Positions 7,143-12,754 of a stretch of DNA of 14,848 nt are shown here, one piece after another (position 1 is the first letter of the stretch; the number at the start of each line of letters is the position of its first letter). A program made the position numbers and the translations under genes. The stretch is from Comamonadaceae bacterium. Its GTDB lineage: Bacteria > Pseudomonadota > Gammaproteobacteria > Burkholderiales > Burkholderiaceae. The DNA is taken from positions 1-14,848 of the forward strand of contig CANNNB010000039.1 in NCBI GenBank assembly GCA_947505995.1, in the 5' to 3' direction. The notes beneath the pieces are model-generated. The model saw nothing but the letters and a program-made list of their open reading frames with translations, was not told where the DNA came from and did not search any database.

Positions 7143-8174
7143 ATGACCCGAATTGAAGAACTCGTTTTGCAGAGGCAAGCCATTGACGCTGAAATTGAAG
7201 CCGAATACAAAAAGGAGGGCGAGGCAGCAGCCAGAGGTGAGGCTGAAGCACAATTTAACTTAGGTCTCATACATTACAAGGGGCACGGTGTAGCTCAGAA
7301 TTATGTTCAGGCATTTGACGCCTTTAAATTAGCGTCAGAGCAAGGCAAAACAGAAGCTCACTTTTATCTGGGAATAATGTATGAGATGGGGCAAGGTACT
7401 TCTAAAGATTATGCAAAGGCAGCTTACTGGCTTGAGTTCGCTGCTAAGCAAGGAAATGCCGAAGCACTCAACAGATTAGGAGAAATGCTTGAAAATGGTT
7501 TGGGCGTTAAGCAAGACTTTCAAGCGGCACTGAGGTGCTATAAATTGTCTGCAGAAAAGAAACATCCTGCCGCTGAATTTAACATTGGTCTCATGTACGA
7601 ACTACACCGCGGCGTAGAGCAGGACGATATTGAAGCCATTCGTTGGTACAAATTGGCAGCCAATTTAGGGCACGTAGAGGCGCATTACCGAATTGGTTAT
7701 CTAAATTTAATGGGCATCAGTGTGAAGCAAGATTTTGATGAAGCTATGCATTGGTTTCATTTACTGGCTTTAAAGGGCCATACCAACTCACAAGTCAGGC
7801 TTGGCGAAATATACGACAAAGGCCTTGGCACAGAACAAAATTACGCTGAAGCTATGAAGTGGTACACATTAGCGTCCAAGCATAGAAGCGCAGAAGCACA
7901 ATTTAAATTGGGTTTTATGTATGGCAACGCGCACGGGGTACCACTCAACTTTCCCGAATCTCTAAAGTGGTACTTACTGGCAGCCGAGCAGGAATTCCCA
8001 GCAGCACTGTCTAATTTAGGCTTCATGTACGATCATGGGCAAGGCGTTCCAGTGGACTCACACAAGGCCTTGAATTACTACCAAAAAGCAGCCAGGAAAG
8101 GTGATGAAAACGCAAAGAAAAATCGCGACATCATTGAGACGAGAATAGCAAAACAACAAGCAAAGCTTCACTAG
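7143..8174 (+). CDS. Sel1-like (SLR) tetratricopeptide-type repeat protein
   Basis: This 343-aa protein is built from eight consecutive 36-residue Sel1-like repeats (residues 34-321) with no insertions. Each carries the usual pattern A-x-x-x-L-G-x-M-Y-x-x-G-x-G-V-x-x-D/N-x-x-x-A-x-x-W/Y-x-x-x-A-A-x-x-G. A charged N-terminal helix (MTRIEELVLQRQAIDAEIEA onward) and a basic C-terminal helix flank the array. There is no signal peptide, unlike many bacterial Sel1 proteins, so it should be cytoplasmic. By family these superhelices are protein-protein scaffolds, so a partner exists but cannot be named. The start has no recognisable SD; a 14-codon ORF (7112-7156) overlaps it out of frame. No earlier in-frame ATG is plausible. 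Confidence 0.93.
   Translation: MTRIEELVLQRQAIDAEIEAEYKKEGEAAARGEAEAQFNLGLIHYKGHGVAQNYVQAFDAFKLASEQGKTEAHFYLGIMYEMGQGTSKDYAKAAYWLEFAAKQGNAEALNRLGEMLENGLGVKQDFQAALRCYKLSAEKKHPAAEFNIGLMYELHRGVEQDDIEAIRWYKLAANLGHVEAHYRIGYLNLMGISVKQDFDEAMHWFHLLALKGHTNSQVRLGEIYDKGLGTEQNYAEAMKWYTLASKHRSAEAQFKLGFMYGNAHGVPLNFPESLKWYLLAAEQEFPAALSNLGFMYDHGQGVPVDSHKALNYYQKAARKGDENAKKNRDIIETRIAKQQAKLH
7242..8105 (+). repeat. Eight tandem 36-residue Sel1 repeats
   Basis: The repeats are in exact 108-bp register across residues 34-321. They are diverged at DNA level, so this is a protein-level repeat rather than a recent DNA duplication. Repeat 5 (LNLMGISVKQ) and repeat 4 (YELHRGVEQD) deviate most from the G-x-G-V turn. 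Confidence 0.9.
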
Positions 8175-8251
8175 AAGATTCTTTCACTCAGTCTGCTTGC
8201 AAAGCATCAATCTATCAAGCAGACATAAGCTGTTGACATTTACCTGCGTTA

Positions 8252-8290
8252 ATACAAAAATTGAATACTCTCTCAATTGAGTTTTTGTAT
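8252..8290. repeat. Nested inverted repeats in the leader of the serine hydrolase gene
   Basis: ATACAAAAA (8252-8260) and TTTTTGTAT (8282-8290) are perfect 9-bp complements, ending 2 nt before the ATG at 8293. Inside is a perfect 10-bp palindrome, CTCAATTGAG (8272-8281). No SD is visible before the start codon. TTGACA at 8233-8238 matches the -35 consensus, but I see no matching -10 at 16-18 bp. Confidence 0.4.
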
Positions 8291-8292
8291 TT

Positions 8293-9513
8293 ATGAATAA
8301 ACGCAATTTTCTGGCCGGAACTTTGGCAGCAATCAGCACCCCCATTTGGGCTCAAGACAAATGGGGTGAATCGATGGGTTACCCCACTGGCTGGGGCCCT
8401 GCTGGTGCTCAGCAAAAATGGGAGGGCTATCCTGAATACCACGTGGGCAATTTCTCTGGTGGCATTGAATCTATGCTGCCGCATCAAAAAATCAGTGCCG
8501 GCACCCAAAGCTCAAACTTTGTTCAAGCCAAGCGGAAAATCAAACTGAACTTTTTGATGGATGCATCTGACTATGCCGCTCGCTACAACCGATCCGCCAT
8601 TCTTATTGCACGAAACAATGAAATTTGGCACGAGGAATACCGCTATAAGCGCTTGCCAGACATGCGCTTTTTTGGTTGGTCCATGACTAAAAGTATATTG
8701 GGCTTGTTGGTTGGCATTGCATTTGATCAAAAGAAACTTCATTCTTTGGACGATCGAATTGACAAGTATGTGCCGCAATTGGTGGGCCATGTGTTTGGCG
8801 ATATCACCATCAGAAATTTATTGAATATGTCGAGTGGCATTGACATTTGCGAATCGTTTTGTAGCCCTAGCACTGGCTTTGAACGCTATGGTTATTCTCA
8901 AATTGGTTATTCACCAAGACGCGGCATCGACACAGATCAACGCCGAGGTGTGATGACTTTCAAATGGGGGCGAAGTGACCCTCAAGGACAAAAATTTGGC
9001 TATACAGACTTAAACCCAGTTCTGATGGCATGGGTGCTGGTCTACGCATATCAACAACCCCTGCATTTAATTGCCCAGCAACAACTCTGGCAACCCATGG
9101 GCGCCGCATCGGATGCTACCTGGCTTACCGATGCTCGCGGTTTTGCTTTTGCAGGTGCTGGCTTTTCTGCAACGCTACAAGACTGGGCACGCGTGGGCAT
9201 GTTGGTGGCCAATGAAGGTGCGGTCAATGGCATACAAATAGTTTCAAAATCATGGATTGATGAAAGCTCAGTACACGGCGAAAAAGATCAAGCAAGTCGC
9301 TTCAATGTGGCAAGGCCCAACCGAGGTTATCGAAACTTTTTTTGGCATCACACAGCAAACGGGTCTGTACTTAGAATGGCAGGCGCAATGTCACAAAACC
9401 TATTGATAGATAAAAAAACCAAAACAATACTTGTTCAAACGGGCATTGGGGATGAAAACGGTGGGGATGAAATGATGTCGGCTTTATTTGCATCCGCATG
9501 CAATGCATCCTAA
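8293..9513 (+). CDS. Exported serine hydrolase, class C beta-lactamase / 6-aminohexanoate-dimer hydrolase (NylB)-like
   Basis: The 406-aa precursor has an N-terminal signal peptide (MNKRNFLAGTLAAISTPIWA, cleavage probably after A20), so it should act in the periplasm. The catalytic SxxK motif is S130-M-T-K133 within GWSMTKSILG. The second-motif tyrosine is probably Y237 in FGYTDLNP, and the usual late loop is seen as GAMSQ (364-368) followed by LLIDKKTKTILVQTG. The motif order and GWSMTKS/YTD style match the NylB/EstB-like branch of the beta-lactamase superfamily (PF00144) rather than a resistance beta-lactamase. Likely activities are esterase, amidase or D-aminopeptidase-like; the substrate is unknown. 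Residues 21-90 before the domain are Gly/Trp-rich and not typical of the fold. The leader has nested inverted repeats and no SD. Confidence 0.9.
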   Translation: MNKRNFLAGTLAAISTPIWAQDKWGESMGYPTGWGPAGAQQKWEGYPEYHVGNFSGGIESMLPHQKISAGTQSSNFVQAKRKIKLNFLMDASDYAARYNRSAILIARNNEIWHEEYRYKRLPDMRFFGWSMTKSILGLLVGIAFDQKKLHSLDDRIDKYVPQLVGHVFGDITIRNLLNMSSGIDICESFCSPSTGFERYGYSQIGYSPRRGIDTDQRRGVMTFKWGRSDPQGQKFGYTDLNPVLMAWVLVYAYQQPLHLIAQQQLWQPMGAASDATWLTDARGFAFAGAGFSATLQDWARVGMLVANEGAVNGIQIVSKSWIDESSVHGEKDQASRFNVARPNRGYRNFFWHHTANGSVLRMAGAMSQNLLIDKKTKTILVQTGIGDENGGDEMMSALFASACNAS

Positions 9514-9710
9514 ATACTGTCAATCGGCAACGGAATATCAAGCGTTGTAATACTTGATTCAGGCGCCCGCCCAACCCAATCTCAGGTCGTTTATATTTTT
9601 TAACATCATTAAATAATGAGTCTGTCCTCGCTCTTGTTGAAGGGAAAAACAGGCTATTTGAGGCCTTTTTGAAGCAGGTTTTGATCAGAGCAGACTCAGA
9701 GCTACTTTTG

Positions 9711-9738
9711 TTGGACTATTTGAAGCACAAGCTATAAG
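9711..9738 (+). promoter_or_regulatory. Candidate promoter of the CBS-domain gene
   Basis: TTGGAC (9711-9716) and TATAAG (9733-9738, 5 of 6 to TATAAT) have 16-bp spacing. Transcription would start near 9745, giving a leader of about 85 nt that includes both inverted repeats before the start codon. Prediction by motif only. Confidence 0.4.
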
Positions 9739-9767
9739 ATATTGCTTTTAAAAAATACAACAGGCAC

Positions 9768-9785
9768 TGTCTAATTTATTAGACA
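9768..9785. promoter_or_regulatory. Perfect 18-bp palindrome, operator or leader hairpin candidate
   Basis: TGTCTAAT TT ATTAGACA has perfect 8-bp arms around a 2-bp centre, about 45 bp before the CBS start. Size and symmetry are those of a dimeric-repressor site. It directly abuts a second inverted repeat. Confidence 0.45.
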
Positions 9786-9808
9786 AAAACTACGTAAATA
9801 GTAGTTTT
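9786..9808 (+). terminator. AAAACTAC/GTAGTTTT hairpin before the CBS start
   Basis: Perfect 8-bp arms (9786-9793, 9801-9808) with a 7-nt loop are followed by ATTTTCC. This has terminator or attenuator shape, but the stem is AT-rich and therefore weak. It lies just upstream of the SD-like AAGG near 9816, so an effect on CBS gene expression is possible. Confidence 0.35.
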
Positions 9809-9828
9809 ATTTTCCAAGGCAAATCTTC

Positions 9829-10266
9829 ATGACTACTGTAAAAAAAATTATTGATCAAAAATCAAACACCATCTTTTCTGTTCAATCTTCTGACCCAGTG
9901 GAAAATGTCTTGAAAATTATGCGAGATTATCGCGTCAGAGCCGTCTTGGTTATAGATGACAACGAATTGAAGGGCATCGTCTCACAAGGCGATTGCGCTA
10001 TCAAGGTATTGCTGCCAAACAACAATGCCACTCAAGTTGCGGTCTCAGAAATCATGACGCCTAATCCACTTACCGTGAAACTTTCCAACACAGTAGAAGA
10101 ATGTATGGCAATCATGGTTCACAAGCACATTCGACACTTACCTGTAGTAGAAAAAAATCAAGTGGTTGGCGTAATTTCTGTCGGTGATCTGGTCAAGAAT
10201 ATTATTGAACTTCAAGGGAACCAGATCAAGTTTCTAGAAACCTATATCAAAGGTCATGGCGCTTAA
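9829..10266 (+). CDS. Tandem CBS-domain (Bateman) protein
   Basis: This 145-aa protein consists of one CBS pair and little else. CBS1 spans residues about 14-64 (FSVQSSDPVENVLKIMRDYR, then GIVSQGDCAIKVLL) and CBS2 about 75-130 (IMTPNPLTVKLSNTVEECMA, then LPVVEKNQVVGVISVGDLVK). Such pairs bind adenine nucleotides and sense energy state, usually regulating a partner protein. Stand-alone versions of this length are common in Burkholderiales. There is no signal peptide or TM segment, so it is cytoplasmic. AAGG lies 9-10 nt upstream of the ATG. The convergent neighbour is the PsiE-like gene, 42 bp away, and the partner is not evident from context. Confidence 0.93.
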   Translation: MTTVKKIIDQKSNTIFSVQSSDPVENVLKIMRDYRVRAVLVIDDNELKGIVSQGDCAIKVLLPNNNATQVAVSEIMTPNPLTVKLSNTVEECMAIMVHKHIRHLPVVEKNQVVGVISVGDLVKNIIELQGNQIKFLETYIKGHGA

Positions 10267-10308
10267 TCGTTTTGCAGCAAGCTTTAAACTTTTTGCCAGC
10301 TGTCTAAA

Positions 10309-10692
10309 TTACCTGTCTTGCTCATCGTTATTTTTTGACAATCCCATGCCATATTGAATAATGAGTGTAGATATTGCAAGTAGCAATACTGCACATCCTT
10401 CGTAGATTAAATCAACGGTGCTAATTCCTTTTCCCTGAAGAATAATCAATCGGCAAAGTGCCGTGATTGCAATGAAAATAGGTAACGTAATTGGAATTTT
10501 TCTGTATTGATAAAACGCAGCTACCATTCCCAAAACCTCCGCGTAAATGAACATCAAAAGCAGGTCAGTTAAAGCAATTTTTCCATTCTGAATCACAAGA
10601 TACATTTCTGCACCAACGCTAAAAATCGTAAGAAGTGCAATGAAAAATAAAATACATTTTTCTGCAGCGATGATCAAGTTGTAAATATTCAT
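10309..10692 (-). CDS. Phosphate-starvation-inducible PsiE-family membrane protein
   Basis: This 127-aa integral membrane protein has four predicted helices (about 11-33, 40-60, 68-86 and 95-114). The family hallmarks are ALTDLLLMFIYAEVLGMVAA (40-59) and ITLPIFIAITALCRLIILQG (68-87), with the acidic residue E52 in helix two and R81 near the end of helix three. The tail (SKNNDEQDR) is polar. Length is close to E. coli PsiE (136 aa). Biochemical role is unknown in the family; in E. coli the gene responds to phosphate starvation. Here I see no clear Pho box, so phosphate regulation is not supported by sequence. The start is well supported by AAGGAG with 8-nt spacing. Confidence 0.88.
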   Translation of the reverse strand: MNIYNLIIAAEKCILFFIALLTIFSVGAEMYLVIQNGKIALTDLLLMFIYAEVLGMVAAFYQYRKIPITLPIFIAITALCRLIILQGKGISTVDLIYEGCAVLLLAISTLIIQYGMGLSKNNDEQDR

Positions 10693-11025
10693 GACTGTTT
10701 CTCCTTAAATGCAATTCAGAAGCTAGGAAATAATTTTGGAATGGTTTTTTTGATAGCCAACGGAAGTACGTTACAACACATAGAAATTATTTTTTTGACC
10801 CATTCAAAAAAACCTTTTTTTATAAACGTATAAGTTACTTACCTAAGATTGAAAGTGATGCTTCACAGATCTTAATAAACATACTATATGTGCAGTTAGA
10901 GATCATATTCGCTCTTTTAAATCTAGGATTCACGGCTAACTTTTTGAAACTGGCTTCGCTCGATTGAGCTTTTGACTCTGCTTAGGGGCAAATCGCGATT
11001 GGCTGTACTATGGGCATTTTCTTAA
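10693..11025. other. AT-rich divergent spacer with alternative poly-T/poly-A hairpins
   Basis: TTTTTTTGA occurs twice (10745-10753 and 10790-10798). The second copy pairs perfectly with TCAAAAAAA (10804-10812) across a 5-nt loop, and the same A-tract can instead pair with the T-tract at 10815-10821. A short GCTC-GATT-GAGC stem followed by TTTT lies near 10955-10975. No convincing gene is present before 11026, and no clear promoter could be assigned. Confidence 0.45.
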
Positions 11026-11148
11026 ATGTCATTTGCTATTTCAAGTGGCATCGCCGCCTTGATTATTGGTTTTACAATTACGCTAGGTCATGTGATTGCG
11101 CTTGTGATGTCAGCCAAGAAAATACAAAAAGCAATGGGTGACTTATGA
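11026..11148 (+). CDS. Possible 40-aa single-TM small membrane protein
   Basis: ATG at 11026 opens 40 codons to TGA at 11146-11148. The peptide, MSFAISSGIAALIIGFTITL then GHVIALVMSAKKIQKAMGDL, has one hydrophobic helix (about 5-28) followed by an amphipathic basic tail (SAKKIQKAMGDL). That is a classic small inner-membrane protein layout. Against it, no SD is visible and another forward frame is also open here, so it could be chance or a decayed fragment. It lies 80 bp upstream of the 68-aa gene on the same strand. Confidence 0.4.
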   Translation: MSFAISSGIAALIIGFTITLGHVIALVMSAKKIQKAMGDL

Positions 11149-11228
11149 AGCCAAATCGCTTTGAAAAAACGAACTAATCATTAATCAATGTTTCGCTATT
11201 TTGTGAAAGACATGTCAGGAGAATTTCT

Positions 11229-11435
11229 ATGTTTGGATGGTTGCAAAGACTGTTTAAGTCAGAAGCAAGTGAATCGTTAGAGCTTACCGAGGAAGAGAAA
11301 AAAAGAAAGAGTGACGACGGTACGTCTACATTATTTGGTATTGTTCCGAACCAAACTAACGATGAGTGCAGCGCAAGCGATGGTGGGAGTGATGGTGGCG
11401 GTGGCGGTGGCGGCGGAGACGGTGGCGGTGAATAG
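11229..11435 (+). CDS. Small acidic protein with a glycine-rich C-terminal tail
   Basis: This 68-aa protein has a hydrophobic/basic start (MFGWLQRLFK, an amphipathic helix), a charged middle (residues 16-30, Glu then Lys/Asp-rich), and a tail from residue 52 made only of Gly, Asp, Ser and a final Glu, including an eight-Gly run. The start is decided by a strong SD, AGGAG at 11217-11221 with 7-nt spacing, which makes this the best supported small gene in the window. I do not recognise the family. Short proteins with Gly/Asp tails recur in Proteobacteria with unknown roles. The N-terminal helix could associate with membrane. The only cysteine is C47. The tail DNA is markedly more GC-rich than its surroundings. 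Confidence 0.72.
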   Translation: MFGWLQRLFKSEASESLELTEEEKKRKSDDGTSTLFGIVPNQTNDECSASDGGSDGGGGGGGGDGGGE

Positions 11436-11499
11436 ACTAAGGAAATAGCTCCCTCCAAATTATCAGAGTCGTTTTTCATCCTTAACAAGTCAGCAAATT

Positions 11500-12633
11500 G
11501 TGCTCACATTAAGAGTCCTCATCTTCACCTTTTTTTCCCTTTTCCTCCTAACCAGTTGTGGTGGTGGCGCATCAATTGGCGTCGCTGCCTCAGATGCTCA
11601 AGCTGCATCAAACTCTGGCAACAACACAAGTATAGGCATTGGCACTTCAACGATCAACAGTGCAGATACTCTCAATTTTTCTCAGTTTTGGAATGAGAAC
11701 GTATCAACTGCATTTGCAAGCACTGGCCAAATTAGTGCATATGTCTATCAAGATTTTGCCTATCCAAAATTAGAATCTACAGTATTGTCCGTTGACAAAA
11801 TTTCGGGCAAATCCATACTCAAAGTTAGACATGAAAATCATGGGGCCAGTAACGGTGATATGGTGACCATTTCGGGTTTACAGTTGCCACTGAATGGCAT
11901 TGACCCCAAAAATATCAACGCCACTCACGAAGTGTCTTTGCTCGACAATAATTACTTTGCAATCACCGTTTTAGGATTATCAACATCTAGCTCCATCGAA
12001 AGCTTCAGTGCAAAACTAAGCTACAAATTACTGGATTGCTATGGCAAGCAAATCATAGAAAAGTCAGCAGCAGAAATCACACCTCAGTTTTACGATGGTC
12101 TGCCATTGATCAGAACCAAGACCGTGGTTGATACCACACTCAATAATTGCAGTCCACCCGTCAGCCAATTCACCACTTACAGACACTACACTCAAAAATA
12201 TTCCTGCATTAGCAATGGTCCATGCGGCTTAAATTATGAATTGATTCGCCAAGAAATTGTGGGCGGACTTTATGCTTATCCTCAAGACTGGTTTATCAAG
12301 CTCTTTCCCAGCGGCTCTTTAAAGTCAGGTGACAAAGGAGATGTGGGCGTTCTCTTGAACTATGCCGATTCTGCTCGCACTGACAAGCAAGGGAGAACAG
12401 TTTTGAGCTATGAAGTCTTGTCAGACACTTGCTGCTCAATTTTGCTTGTGCTGAATTCAAGAACCTTCGATGCCAATGGCACTTTGATTGTGGAAGTGAA
12501 AGACTTCTATGGAAAAAGCGCCTCCTCCATTGGCTTGCCTTACAGCCTATTGAAGACAGTTGCAAATTACAACAACCCTCAACGGAATGAAGTCATTGTG
12601 GTGTATTCAGGAATCAAGTTGGCTGGCAATTGA
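11500..12633 (+). CDS. Putative lipoprotein of unknown function
   Basis: This 377-aa product begins with a lipoprotein signal peptide ending in the lipobox LLTSC (C20 as the lipidated residue), then a Gly/Ser/Ala/Asn/Thr-rich linker (21-55). The body is probably beta-rich. Residues 106-158 carry a pattern I associate with repeats of phage tail and other surface beta-proteins: HGASNGDMVTISG, LNGID, INATHEV and LDNNYFAITV. Six or more cysteines after residue 180, including an adjacent CC in SDTCCS, suggest periplasmic disulfides. GTG at 11500 is the best start I can find, since it gives a normal-length signal peptide, but no SD precedes it and the start is uncertain. It is convergent with the subtilase gene. 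Residue 22 being Gly rather than Asp suggests outer-membrane sorting. Function unknown. Confidence 0.8.
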   Translation: MLTLRVLIFTFFSLFLLTSCGGGASIGVAASDAQAASNSGNNTSIGIGTSTINSADTLNFSQFWNENVSTAFASTGQISAYVYQDFAYPKLESTVLSVDKISGKSILKVRHENHGASNGDMVTISGLQLPLNGIDPKNINATHEVSLLDNNYFAITVLGLSTSSSIESFSAKLSYKLLDCYGKQIIEKSAAEITPQFYDGLPLIRTKTVVDTTLNNCSPPVSQFTTYRHYTQKYSCISNGPCGLNYELIRQEIVGGLYAYPQDWFIKLFPSGSLKSGDKGDVGVLLNYADSARTDKQGRTVLSYEVLSDTCCSILLVLNSRTFDANGTLIVEVKDFYGKSASSIGLPYSLLKTVANYNNPQRNEVIVVYSGIKLAGN

Positions 12634-12754
12634 GATTTTAAAAGTCATGACGAATTGAAAGAATCATCTCTGAAAAATTCTGGTCATTCAAACACTCAAT
12701 CTTTTACACAAAATTAATTTCAGCCTCAGTAGCAGTAGCCACTGTTTGTAGTCC

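Larger units (their letters stand above)
9514..9828. other. Noncoding spacer upstream of the CBS gene
   Basis: This 315-bp spacer shows no credible ORF. After the hydrolase stop, ATCAAG and CTTGAT (about 9537-9558) form a weak 6-bp stem without a T-tract. The second half contains the probable CBS promoter and two adjacent inverted repeats, listed separately. Confidence 0.5.

Noticed and set aside
8293..9513. Interpretation as an antibiotic-resistance beta-lactamase
   Set aside because: GWSMTKS and YTD style motifs and overall layout match NylB/esterase-like members; no AmpC-type YAN or KTG motif is evident.
9600..9680. Short 17-codon ORF after AACATCATTAAATA
   Set aside because: Very short, no SD, no recognisable composition; not supportable.
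10693..10760. Pho box upstream of the PsiE-family gene
   Set aside because: No tandem CTGTCAT-like 7-mers with 4-bp spacing were found by eye.
11380..11435. GGTGGC triplet repeats as a CRISPR or DNA repeat array
   Set aside because: They are in-frame glycine codons with no spacers, explained by the protein tail.
11174..11488. 104-codon minus-strand frame with a long Pro/Ser run
   Set aside because: The proline run is the antisense reading of the GGTGGC repeats of the 68-aa gene, which has a strong SD; the antisense frame has none.
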